From Lachnospiraceae bacterium (GTDB lineage Bacteria > Bacillota > Clostridia > Lachnospirales > Lachnospiraceae): 64,000 nucleotides of DNA. Shown here one piece after another: positions 8,753-18,100 of the stretch. The stretch is taken from assembly GCA_016294075.1 (NCBI GenBank), contig JAEDCQ010000005.1, positions 1-64,000 of the forward strand, written 5' to 3'. Position 1 is the stretch's first letter. Every line of letters begins with the position of its first letter. The notes under the pieces were generated by a model that did no database searches, was not told the DNA's origin, and saw only the letters and a program-made list of their open reading frames with translations. The position numbers and the translations under genes are program-made.

Positions 8753-9574
8753 ATGAAAAAGAAAATTGCATTATTATTGGCACTTGCACTTGTATTCGGA
8801 TTAGCAGGCTGCGGTGCAAAAGAAGAGGCAAAAGAAGCAGCGGCAGAAGGAGAGGCAAAGACCTTTACTGTCGGTTTTGATGCGGAATTCCCACCTTATG
8901 GTTACATGGATGATAACGGTGAGTATGTGGGATTTGATCTTGAGCTTGCACAGGAGGTATGTAACAGACGCGGATGGACTCTTGTAAAACAGCCTATCGA
9001 TTGGGATGCAAAGGATATGGAATTGTCATCAGGTGCCATTGACTGTATCTGGAATGGTTTTACGATTAACGGAAGAGAAGATGATTATACATGGTCTTAT
9101 CCGTACGTTGACAACAGTCAGGTATTTGTAGTGGCAGCCGATTCCGGAATTGCGACAAAGGCAGACCTTGCAGGAAAAACCGTAGGTGTTCAGAAGGACT
9201 CTTCTGCTCTTGCAGCATTGGAGGATGAGGAAAATCAGGAGAATCTTGATTTGGCAGCATCTTTTGCAGAACTGATTCAATATGCAGATTACAATACAGG
9301 ATTTATGGATTTAGAAGCAGGTGCAATTGATGCCCTTGCAATTGATATCGGTGTAGCAAACTACCAGCTCAGTGCAAGAGGTGATGCATATGTTGTTTTA
9401 GACGAGACACTTTCTTCTGAACAGTATGCAATCGGTTTCCTGAAAGGAAATGAGGAATTAAAAAATCAAGTAGAAGAAACCTTAAATGAAATGGTAGAAG
9501 ACGGAACCTTTATGAAAATTGCTGAAAATTACAGTGATTTCGGACTGGTAGACAGTGTCTGCTTAGGAAAATAA
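8753..9574 (+). CDS. Amino-acid ABC transporter substrate-binding lipoprotein
   Basis: The 273-residue product has a lipoprotein signal peptide ending in the lipobox LAGC (Cys about residue 20), then an acidic Ala/Glu linker and a family 3 solute-binding domain. The opening FTVGFDAEFPPYGYMDDNG and the following GFDLELAQEV are typical of polar amino-acid binders. SSGAIDCIWNGFTINGRED matches the usual ligand-loop region. It would sit on the outer face of the membrane and deliver an amino acid to the permease encoded next. The exact substrate cannot be read from the sequence. An AGGAGG-type site precedes the ATG. A strong hairpin separates it from the permease, which usually lets the binding protein be made in excess. 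Confidence 0.88.
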   Translation: MKKKIALLLALALVFGLAGCGAKEEAKEAAAEGEAKTFTVGFDAEFPPYGYMDDNGEYVGFDLELAQEVCNRRGWTLVKQPIDWDAKDMELSSGAIDCIWNGFTINGREDDYTWSYPYVDNSQVFVVAADSGIATKADLAGKTVGVQKDSSALAALEDEENQENLDLAASFAELIQYADYNTGFMDLEAGAIDALAIDIGVANYQLSARGDAYVVLDETLSSEQYAIGFLKGNEELKNQVEETLNEMVEDGTFMKIAENYSDFGLVDSVCLGK

Positions 9575-9614
9575 CAGACAGTAAAATATAAAGAAAATCG
9601 CTTTGGTAATGAAA

Positions 9615-9637
9615 AAGGGTCCGCTATACGGACCCTT
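9615..9637 (+). promoter_or_regulatory. Intercistronic hairpin between binding-protein and permease genes
   Basis: AAGGGTCCG (9615-9623) and CGGACCCTT (9629-9637) form a perfect 9-bp stem with a CTATA loop. It is followed by an A run, not a T run, so on the plus strand it looks like an mRNA 3'-end stabiliser or processing site and not an intrinsic terminator. Confidence 0.6.
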
Positions 9638-9684
9638 AAAAAAACCGAATGATCGTATATGATACGGATAATATGAGGTACGGT

Positions 9685-10335
9685 ATGGAATTGACAATGA
9701 TGCTGCAACAATTATTTGAGGGAATGCTGGTGTCGGTAGAAATATTTCTGCTGACGCTATTATTTTCCCTTCCGCTTGGTCTGCTGGTTTCTTTTGGGCG
9801 TATGTCCAAAAATCCGGTAGTCTGTTTTATTATAAAAATATATATTGCCGTTATGCGCGGAACTCCGCTTATGCTGCAGTTGATTGTTGTATACTTTGCA
9901 CCTTCCCATATTTTTGGTATGAAAATATCGCAGTCATACCGCTTTATTGCAACCATCATTGCATTTTCAATTAATTATGCGGCTTATTTTGCGGAAATAT
10001 ATCGTGCCGGTATAGAATCAATGCCGGTGGGACAATATGAAGCAGCAAAGGTGTTGGGCTTTAACAGGTTTCAGACATTTTTTAAAATTATTCTGCCTCA
10101 GGTAATTAAACGGATTCTTCCGCCTGTTACAAATGAGACAATCACATTGGTAAAGGATACATCACTTGCATTTGCCATTGCGGTAACGGAAATGTTTACG
10201 ATAGCAAAGCAAATCAGTGCAAAGGAAGCATCGGTTATGCCCCTTATGGTTGCCGGTATATTTTATTTTATATTTAACTATGTAGTCGCATTTATAATGG
10301 AACGTATTGAAAAGAGATTGTCTTATTATAAATAA
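9685..10335 (+). CDS. Amino-acid ABC transporter permease
   Basis: The product has about 216 residues in the HisM/GlnP family. Several membrane helices are visible, starting with GMLVSVEIFLLTLLFSLPLG. The permease signature that contacts the ATPase is seen as YRAGIESMPVGQYEAAKVLG (the EAA loop) near residue 120. Earlier in-frame ATGs occur at 9649 and 9673, but GAGGT placed five bases before the ATG at 9685 makes this the best start and clears the upstream hairpin. It forms the membrane channel for the lipoprotein encoded upstream and the ATPase encoded downstream. Confidence 0.88.
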   Translation: MELTMMLQQLFEGMLVSVEIFLLTLLFSLPLGLLVSFGRMSKNPVVCFIIKIYIAVMRGTPLMLQLIVVYFAPSHIFGMKISQSYRFIATIIAFSINYAAYFAEIYRAGIESMPVGQYEAAKVLGFNRFQTFFKIILPQVIKRILPPVTNETITLVKDTSLAFAIAVTEMFTIAKQISAKEASVMPLMVAGIFYFIFNYVVAFIMERIEKRLSYYK

Positions 10336-10351
10336 GTATTGAGGAGATACT

Positions 10352-11122
10352 ATGAACTTACTTGAAATCCGCAGTATGAAAAAGACCTTTGATGATTTAG
10401 AGGTAATCCGGGATATATCGCTTAGTGTAGAGCAGGGAGAAGTTGTTTCCATTATCGGTCCGTCAGGCTCCGGTAAATCTACGCTTCTTCGTTGTGCAAC
10501 GATGCTGGAAGAGATGGACGGAGGGGAATTAAGCTATCTCGGACAGAAAGCGGCATGGGAAGAAACAGGCAAAGACGGGAAAACCCGGCTGGTTTATGCT
10601 CCCAAAAAGGAACTGCGTAAAATATGCAGAAATTTCGGACTTGTATTCCAGAATTTCCACTTATTTCCGCATTATACAGTGTTAAAAAACATCATTGACG
10701 CACCTGTCAGTGTGGATAAAGTTCCGAAAAAAGAGGCGGTAAAGAGGGCGGAAGACCTGCTTGCCAAGCTTGGTCTTTCCGATAAACGGGACGCTTATCC
10801 GTATCAGTTATCCGGCGGACAGCAACAGCGGGTTTCCATTGCGCGTGCATTGGCGCTTCAGCCTAAACTGCTGTTTTTTGATGAGCCGACCTCGGCGCTT
10901 GACCCGGAGTTGACAGGAGAGGTTTTAAAGGTTATAAAAGAGTTAGCAAAAGAACATATGACGATGATTATTGTGACCCATGAAATGCAGTTTGCGAAAG
11001 AGGTTTCGGACAGAATTGTATTTATGGAGGGCGGTGTTATTGTAGAACAGGGGACACCGGAAGAGATTTTTGCGTCTGGAAATGTTCGCGTAAGGGAATT
11101 TATCGGAAAATTTACAGGATAA
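10352..11122 (+). CDS. Amino-acid ABC transporter ATP-binding protein
   Basis: The 256-residue product is a GlnQ/HisP-type ATPase. It has Walker A GPSGSGKST (about residues 36-44), the signature LSGGQQQR (about 152-159), Walker B LLFFDEPTSALDPE (about 172-185) and the H-loop in VTHEM. It powers the permease encoded 16 bases upstream. GAGGAG lies at good distance from the ATG. The gene ends only 13 bases before purB, so the two may share a transcript. Confidence 0.92.
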   Translation: MNLLEIRSMKKTFDDLEVIRDISLSVEQGEVVSIIGPSGSGKSTLLRCATMLEEMDGGELSYLGQKAAWEETGKDGKTRLVYAPKKELRKICRNFGLVFQNFHLFPHYTVLKNIIDAPVSVDKVPKKEAVKRAEDLLAKLGLSDKRDAYPYQLSGGQQQRVSIARALALQPKLLFFDEPTSALDPELTGEVLKVIKELAKEHMTMIIVTHEMQFAKEVSDRIVFMEGGVIVEQGTPEEIFASGNVRVREFIGKFTG

Positions 11123-11135
11123 GAAGGAAAGTAAC

Positions 11136-12569
11136 ATGAGTACAGATCGTTATCAGAGTCCGTTATCGGAACGTTATGCAAGTAAGGAGATGCAGTATAT
11201 TTTTTCTCCGGATAAAAAATTCAAAACATGGAGAAGGCTGTGGATTGCTCTGGCGGAAACGGAAAAGGAATTGGGCCTTCCGATTACGGATGACCAGATT
11301 GCGGAGTTGAAGGAGCATGCAGAGGATATCAATTATGATGTGGCTAAAGCAAGGGAAAAAGAGGTACGGCATGATGTTATGAGCCACGTGTATGCATACG
11401 GCGTGCAGTGCCCGAAGGCAAAAGGAATTATTCATCTTGGCGCAACCTCCTGTTATGTTGGGGATAACACAGATATTATTGTAATGACCGAAGCATTGCA
11501 ACTGGTACGCCGTAAGCTTTTGAATGTGATTCTTAAGCTGGCGGATTTTGCAGATAAGTATAAAGCTCTTCCGACGCTTGCTTTTACCCATTTCCAGCCG
11601 GCCCAGCCGACTACTGTCGGTAAGCGGGCATCCTTGTGGCTTCAGGAATTCTATATGGATTATCAGGACCTGGAATATGTTCTTTCCACGATGAAGCTTT
11701 TAGGCTCAAAAGGGACAACGGGCACACAGGCCTCTTTTTTGGAATTATTCGACGGCAATCAGGAAAAAATCGATAGGATTGACCCCATGATTGCGGAAAA
11801 AATGGGATTTTCATCCTGTGTACCGGTATCCGGACAGACATACTCCCGTAAGGTGGATACAAGGGTTTTAAATATTCTTGCGGGAATTGCTGCAAGTGCG
11901 ACTAAGATGTCAAATGATATTCGTCTGCTGCAGCATTTAAAGGAAGTGGAAGAGCCGTTTGAAAAGAGTCAGATTGGTTCCTCTGCGATGGCATATAAAC
12001 GTAATCCGATGCGCAGTGAAAGAATTGCATCTTTAAGCAGGTATGTTATGGTGGATGCATTAAATCCCGCCATTACCTCTGCAACACAGTGGTTTGAGCG
12101 TACATTGGATGATTCGGCAAACAAGAGACTTTCCGTACCGGAAGGCTTCCTTGCGGTTGACGGTATCTTAGACCTCTGTCTCAATGTTGTGGACGGATTG
12201 GTTGTATATCCGAAGGTAATTGAAAAACGCCTGATGAGCGAGTTGCCGTTTATGGCGACCGAAAATATTATGATGGATGCCGTGAAAGCGGGAGGAGACC
12301 GTCAGGAGCTGCATGAAAGAATTCGTACTCTTTCAATGGAAGCAGGAAAGAATGTCAAGGTCGAAGGAAAGGAAAATAATCTGCTTGATTTAATTGCGGC
12401 TGATCCGGCCTTTAATCTGACAAGGGAAGAACTGGAAAAAACAATGGAGCCTTCCAGATATGTCGGCAGAAGCAAAGAACAGGTAGAAGCATTTTTACAG
12501 AATACGATTTATCCGCTTTTAGAAGAAAATAAGGAATTGCTTGGTATGAGCGCCGAAATTACGGTGTAA
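11136..12569 (+). CDS. purB: Adenylosuccinate lyase
   Basis: The enzyme cleaves fumarate from SAICAR and from adenylosuccinate in purine synthesis. The 477-residue length and the fumarase/aspartase-superfamily signature SSAMAYKRNPMRSE (about residues 281-294) are diagnostic. HLGATSCYVGDN near residue 105 and THFQPAQPTTVGKR near 160 supply the other active-site regions. AAGGAAAG precedes the ATG. It follows the amino-acid ABC ATPase with a 13-base gap and no hairpin between, which suggests cotranscription with the transporter. A strong terminator lies about 50 bases after its stop and separates it from purA. Confidence 0.95.
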   Translation: MSTDRYQSPLSERYASKEMQYIFSPDKKFKTWRRLWIALAETEKELGLPITDDQIAELKEHAEDINYDVAKAREKEVRHDVMSHVYAYGVQCPKAKGIIHLGATSCYVGDNTDIIVMTEALQLVRRKLLNVILKLADFADKYKALPTLAFTHFQPAQPTTVGKRASLWLQEFYMDYQDLEYVLSTMKLLGSKGTTGTQASFLELFDGNQEKIDRIDPMIAEKMGFSSCVPVSGQTYSRKVDTRVLNILAGIAASATKMSNDIRLLQHLKEVEEPFEKSQIGSSAMAYKRNPMRSERIASLSRYVMVDALNPAITSATQWFERTLDDSANKRLSVPEGFLAVDGILDLCLNVVDGLVVYPKVIEKRLMSELPFMATENIMMDAVKAGGDRQELHERIRTLSMEAGKNVKVEGKENNLLDLIAADPAFNLTREELEKTMEPSRYVGRSKEQVEAFLQNTIYPLLEENKELLGMSAEITV

Positions 12570-12615
12570 GTTTCGGGACTTCAATCTTTAATCGAATAAT
12601 AATTCTTTCAGGAAA

Positions 12616-12660
12616 ATAGGTCGCATAAGATAAACTTATGCGACCTATAATATTTATTGA
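12616..12660 (+). terminator. Strong terminator between purB and purA
   Basis: A perfect 14-bp stem (12616-12629 with 12635-12648, ATAAA loop) is followed by an AT-rich tail with short T runs. Confidence 0.8.
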
Positions 12661-12697
12661 TTTTACTTATGCGTTAAACCGTTGTAAAATAATATTG

Positions 12698-12728
12698 TTC
12701 TGACATTGGTCAGAAACGGAAATATATT
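12698..12728 (+). promoter_or_regulatory. purA promoter with an operator-like dyad on the -35 box
   Basis: CTGACA at 12700-12705 and TATATT at 12723-12728 are spaced by 17 bases and form a good sigma-A promoter. TTCTGAC (12698-12704) and GTCAGAA (12709-12715) are perfect inverted arms around ATTG and cover the -35 box, so a bound repressor would block polymerase. The binding protein is not known. Confidence 0.55.
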
Positions 12729-12755
12729 GTTTATAGACGGATTAAGGAGGTCAAT

Positions 12756-14051
12756 ATGGTTAAGGCGGTAGTTGGTGCAAATTGGGGAGATGAAGGAAAA
12801 GGAAAGATTACGGATATGCTTGCAAAGCAGGCGGACATCATTATTCGTTTTCAGGGCGGTGCAAATGCAGGTCATACGATTGTAAATGATTACGGAAAAT
12901 TTGCTCTGCATACTCTTCCGAGTGGTGTATTTTATAATCATACCACAAGCATTATCGGAAACGGTGTTGCACTTAATATTCCGATTCTTTTTCAGGAAAT
13001 AAAGTCAATTACGGACAGAAATGTACCTCGGCCGAAAATACTTGTTTCGGACAGGGCACAGATTGTCATGCCGTATCACATTTTATTTGACCAATATGAG
13101 GAAGAAAGACTCGGCGGAAAATCATTCGGCTCCACAAAATCAGGAATTGCTCCTTTCTACTCAGATAAATATGCAAAAATCGGTTTTCAGGTTTCCGAGC
13201 TGTTTGATGAGGAACTGTTAAAAGAAAAGGTTGAAAGAGTCTGCGAGGTAAAGAACTGTATTTTGGAAAATCTTTATCATAAGCCTTTACTTGATAAGGA
13301 GGAGCTTTTACAGACACTTTTCTCATATCGTGATATGATTGCACCGTATGTGTGCGATGTATCTGCTTATCTTGATCGGGCAATAAAAGAAAATAAAACG
13401 ATTTTATTGGAAGGACAGCTTGGTACCTTAAAGGATCCGGACCACGGAATATATCCGATGGTTACATCCTCTTCCACTCTGGCTGCTTACGGAGCTATCG
13501 GCGCAGGTATTCCTCCGTATGAAATTAAACAGATTATTACGGTATGCAAAGCATATTCCTCAGCAGTCGGTGCAGGCGCATTTGTTTCGGAAATTTTTGG
13601 AGAGGAAGCGGATGAGTTAAGAAGACGCGGCGGCGATGGCGGTGAATACGGTGCAACGACAGGTCGCCCGAGAAGAATGGGCTGGTTTGACTGTGTAGCT
13701 TCCAAATACGGCTGCCGTCTTCAGGGAACAACCGACGTGGCATTTACGGTATTGGATGTGCTTGGATATCTGGATGCAATTCCGGTATGTACAGGCTATG
13801 AAATCGACGGGGAAGTGACAAAGGAATTCCCAGTAACACACCGCCTTAATAAGGCTAAGCCGGTACTTGAGGTGCTTCCGGGCTGGAAATGTGATATCCG
13901 GGGAATAAAGACCTTTGAAGAACTGCCGGAAAACTGCCAAAAATATATTGAATTTGTGGAAAAAGAAATTGGTTATCCGATTACCATGATTTCCAACGGA
14001 CCGGGAAGAAATGACATTATTTATCGCGAAAGTCCGCTGAAGGTAAAATAA
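12756..14051 (+). CDS. purA: Adenylosuccinate synthetase
   Basis: The enzyme joins IMP and aspartate using GTP to give adenylosuccinate, the first step from IMP to AMP. The 431-residue length fits the family. The N-terminal loop reads NWGDEGKGK where most members have QWGDEGKGK. GGANAGHTI follows, and YGATTGRPRRMGWFD near residue 300 is the GTP/IMP-binding segment. AAGGAGG lies at ideal spacing before the ATG. Its product is the substrate of PurB, encoded just upstream in a separate transcription unit. The LysR gene that follows begins 15 bases after the stop, so they are probably cotranscribed. Confidence 0.95.
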   Translation: MVKAVVGANWGDEGKGKITDMLAKQADIIIRFQGGANAGHTIVNDYGKFALHTLPSGVFYNHTTSIIGNGVALNIPILFQEIKSITDRNVPRPKILVSDRAQIVMPYHILFDQYEEERLGGKSFGSTKSGIAPFYSDKYAKIGFQVSELFDEELLKEKVERVCEVKNCILENLYHKPLLDKEELLQTLFSYRDMIAPYVCDVSAYLDRAIKENKTILLEGQLGTLKDPDHGIYPMVTSSSTLAAYGAIGAGIPPYEIKQIITVCKAYSSAVGAGAFVSEIFGEEADELRRRGGDGGEYGATTGRPRRMGWFDCVASKYGCRLQGTTDVAFTVLDVLGYLDAIPVCTGYEIDGEVTKEFPVTHRLNKAKPVLEVLPGWKCDIRGIKTFEELPENCQKYIEFVEKEIGYPITMISNGPGRNDIIYRESPLKVK

Positions 14052-14066
14052 GGGGAACTTATCACT

Positions 14067-14978
14067 ATGATTGAAAATCTGGATTATTATAAAGTATTTT
14101 ATTATGTGGCAAAAGAAGGCGGAATTACGCAGGCAGCAAAAATACTGTCTGTTTCACAGCCGGCTGTCAGCCAGATTGTCCATCAGCTTGAACAACTGTT
14201 ACAGGTTACTTTGTTTACCCGTGCCGGTAAAGGAATAAGACTTACGCGAGAAGGAGAAGTTTTATATTCTTTTGTCGAAAACGGATATGAACAGATAGAA
14301 CAGGGTGTAAAATATCTGAACAGCATGAAAAATATGGAGGCCGGGGAAATACGCATCGGTGCCAGCGATATGACGCTGCAGTTTTTTCTATTGGAACATC
14401 TGGAATTATTTCATGAAAAATACCCTAAAATTAAAGTCAGCGTAACAAATGCACCTACTCCCGATACCTTGAAAAGTCTGGAAGCGGGCAGTATTGATTT
14501 TGCGGTGGTATCTACACCGTTTGCTGTAAAAAAAGAATATGAAATCCGTGATGTCCGTAAAATAAGAGATGTTTTTGTGGCAGGCAGACGTTTTCTTTCT
14601 TGCAGGAACCGGGAAATATCCTATAAAGAACTTGAAAAAATGCCATTGATATGTCTGGAAGAGGATACAAGCTCAAGACGATATATCGATGATTTTATGG
14701 AAAAAAACGGAGTAAAGCTTGCCCCGGAATTTGAGTTGGCTACAAGTGATATGATTGTCCAATTTGCGATGCGGAATCTGGGAATCGGGTGTGTGGTAGA
14801 AGACTTTGCAAGGACCGCAATTGAGAGGGGAGACTTATTCGTTTTGACATTTAAGAAGCAGCTTCCTTCCAGAAATATCAGTGTTGTATATAATGAAAAG
14901 TTTAAGCTTTCCGGTGCGGCACGCAATATGCTTTCTCTTCTTATAGGAGAGGAAGCATTTCATGACTCGGGCTGCTGA
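14067..14978 (+). CDS. LysR family transcriptional regulator
   Basis: The 303-residue product has an N-terminal winged helix-turn-helix (YYVAKEGGITQAAKILSVSQPAVSQIVHQLE, which spans about residues 11-41) and a C-terminal periplasmic-binding-protein-like effector domain from about residue 90 (GEIRIGASDMTLQFFLLEHL). Such proteins are usually activators that bind small molecules. It follows purA by 15 bases with AAGGGGAA ahead of the ATG. The target genes are unknown; purA itself or the divergently arranged operator upstream of it are possible. Effector identity cannot be read from the sequence. Confidence 0.88.
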   Translation: MIENLDYYKVFYYVAKEGGITQAAKILSVSQPAVSQIVHQLEQLLQVTLFTRAGKGIRLTREGEVLYSFVENGYEQIEQGVKYLNSMKNMEAGEIRIGASDMTLQFFLLEHLELFHEKYPKIKVSVTNAPTPDTLKSLEAGSIDFAVVSTPFAVKKEYEIRDVRKIRDVFVAGRRFLSCRNREISYKELEKMPLICLEEDTSSRRYIDDFMEKNGVKLAPEFELATSDMIVQFAMRNLGIGCVVEDFARTAIERGDLFVLTFKKQLPSRNISVVYNEKFKLSGAARNMLSLLIGEEAFHDSGC

Positions 14979-15049
14979 TTAGTTGAAAGATGAAGTGAAA
15001 ACAATGTAAATTTATATGTAAAATAGTGGTAAAATTCTTCAAAAAATGC

Positions 15050-15105
15050 TATAGTATAGTTACTTTAATTATTTTGGGGGTGTATACACAAAACTTGTGT
15101 ATACA
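15050..15105 (+). promoter_or_regulatory. -10 box and 11-bp dyad in the leader of the GGDEF/EAL gene
   Basis: TATAGT at 15050-15055 (repeated at 15055-15060) is a plausible -10 without a good -35. TGTATACACAA (15081-15091) and TTGTGTATACA (15095-15105) are perfect inverted arms around AAC and end at the ribosome binding site AGGTGGG. This could be an operator or an RNA hairpin beside the Shine-Dalgarno sequence. Confidence 0.5.
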
Positions 15106-15113
15106 GGTGGGAT

Positions 15114-18100
15114 ATGAACAGAAAAAAAAGTGCAGAAGGAAATACCCAAAACAGAATATACACAGAACTTGTAAGAGCTAACATAACGGTAGTGGTAAGC
15201 TATCTGGTTTGCAGTGTGATATACAGTGCAATTGGATTCTGGTTTTTTAAGGGTGATGCTACAACCGGCATAGCATGGCGGCCGGTGGCATATTATGGCT
15301 TGCTGCTTATTCCTTTTGTTTTGATTGCAATTGATTTCAGGAAAGGTCTTTTTTCGGAAGAGTTCCGATATTACATTTATATTCCTGCAACATTTTTCTA
15401 TCTGTATCTTCTTCTGTTGGATAAAGACATTATTTATTTTATCTTTGCCGTATGTCTGATTGCCACCTCCGTTATATATTATGATACTCATTTCTCACAG
15501 ATTTACGGTACAATTCTGTGCCTGCTTCATATTGGTGTAGCGGTATTTCTTTCATTACAGGGAAACGGTGCCGGCGGGAAGCGTATTTTTTATGCGCTGA
15601 TTGTTTTTATGCTGTCATTTTTTATGAATCACGCTACCGGCATGCTGACAAACATTCAGAAATCAAGAATGAAAGAGCTGCATAATCAGAAACAGCGTTT
15701 TGAAGCATTGGTCTCTGTTGATTCCAGAACGATATTTGAATATAACCTGAAAGACGATGAAATGGTTCTGAACAGGACCTCTTCGGGAAGTGTTTCATTG
15801 CACAGACACTATGAAAATTTTTCAAAAGTGGCAAAACAGTATCGCTATGTTCTGTATGACGATTGGGAAGTCTTTGATGATTTTCTGAAAAAATGCTATT
15901 CCGGCGAGGAAATGTTTGATGTACAGATGAGGCTTCGTAATAAGAACGCGGATTATTTGTGGTATCAGTTAAAAGCAAAAACTCTCCTGGATGAAAATAT
16001 GAAACCGGTAAGTGTAATCGGTACGATGGAGAATATAGACGAAAGAAAGCGTTATGAACTCAGATTGCAGGATAAGAATATGCGTGATCCGTTAAGTAAG
16101 CTGTATAAGTATGCTTATGCCAAGAAGCTTATGGCGGAATTCCTAGATAAACAGGATAACTCGCAGTATGCAGGGCTTTTAATTATTGATATTGACAATT
16201 TTACTACTCTGTGTGAAAAAATGGGTAATACCTTCGGAGACGGAGTAATTCAGAGCATTGCTTCCGATTTGGATGAAATTTTTTATACTTCGGATATTTT
16301 GGGCAGAGTCGAAGGGGATGAATTTGTTGTTTTGATGAAATACATCCGTTCTGCGGAAGATATTGATAAGAAAATTCGTGAGATTCAGGATGTTGTACGG
16401 AGAACATATACTGAAAAAGAGATGAATTTTACCAGCACGGTATCAATCGGGGCTTCGGTGTATCCGACGGATGGTGATAATTTTGACGAATTGTACGGCA
16501 AGGCCGAGAAAGCACTTATATACGAAAAGGGAAACGGAAAAGACGGTTACGGATTTTACGATAAGGATAAAGAAGGCGACTATGCCCAGTATGATATAGA
16601 AGTTAAACATAAGAGACTTGAGCAGAGGGAAAAAATGGTACGCTCTTATCAGGGAAAAGAGTCGAACTCTCTTACGGAGCTTGCCTTTAAACTGATTGAA
16701 GAGTCAAAGGATACAGACAGTGCTATCAATCTGCTTCTGCGTCAGGTTGCCAGAAAATTGGATTTGGACGGAATCTGCATTCGCAGGATTGTCGGCAGTG
16801 AGCATGTGATGGCTTATCCGTATACCTGTTCTTTGTCCGACGTACTTCCCCCGATTAGTGCCGAAGTTACATTTTCGGATGCGGATTGGGAACGTGAAGT
16901 GGCGCGCATGGAAGAAAGTAACGGCTTAATTTGCTGCAGGGATGTTTCTCAAATGCCAAATGAAAACTATCGAAAGGTTTGTTTGTATTACGGTATTGTT
17001 GCCTTTGCCAGAACGGCCTTCTTTGAAAAAGGGAAATTTGTCGGAGGTATAGACTTTTTGGACTGCCGTAAGGTAAGAGAATGGACGAATGAAGAGATTC
17101 AGACTATGTATGCACTTACAAACGTTATTTCGTCGTATCTGCTTAAGATGAAAGCATTTGAGGATGCTTCCGAGACTGTTGAAAGGCTGACAGGTTATGA
17201 CCAGATTACCGGTCTGTATAAATATGAGAAATTCCTTTCTCTGGCGGAGAAGTATCTGGAAACGGCTGAACATGGCAACTATGCGGTTGTTTATGTCGAT
17301 TTCAGTAACTTTAAATTCATCAATGAGTTTTACGGTTATGAGGTCGGAGATAAGATTTTGAGAGAGTATGCGGAGAGTTTAAAAAGAGATAAGAGTATTT
17401 TCATAGCAGGAAGCCGCGTTTTCTCCGATAATATGGTGAGTCTCATACATATGAATCTGGAAAATGAGGAGGCTCTGCGGGAAGCTCTTATGCATGCTGC
17501 CCAGAAGTTTACCGATAAAATCAAGAAAAAATATATCGACAGCGATATATCCCTGACTATGGGTGTTTGTACCTTTACGGTAAATGGAATGAAAATTCCG
17601 TTTAAGAGTATTATATCCAACGCCAACCTTGCGAGGAAGGAAGCCAAAAAACCGGAAAATCCAAACTGTGTTGTGTACAGTGCCAAAATGGGTGAAAAAC
17701 TGATTAGGGAGGTTTCTTATGCAAACGATATGGAATCTGCCTTCCAGAATCATGAGTTTGTGGTTTACTTGCAGCCTAAGGTCGATTTAAAGAGCAGGAG
17801 CATTACAGGAGCAGAAGCTTTAATCCGCTGGATCAAGCAGGATGGAACGATGATTTTTCCGAATGATTTCATTCCGGTCTTTGAAAAAAATAAAACGATT
17901 ACGCTTTTGGATTATTTTGTATATGATGAAGTATGTAAGTATCTTGCAAGCCGTATGGAAAATGGAGAGCGTTTAATCAGTATTTCCATGAATGTTTCCC
18001 GAATCCATCTTGGCAGCATACGGCAGATGGTTACTTATGTCAGCGGGCTGCTTAAAAAATACAATATTCCGCCGCATTTATTGGAATTTGAATTGACCGA

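Noticed and set aside
9649..9684. Longer N-terminus for the ABC permease
   Set aside because: GAGGT five bases ahead of ATG 9685 is the only good ribosome binding site, and the longer form begins next to the intercistronic hairpin.
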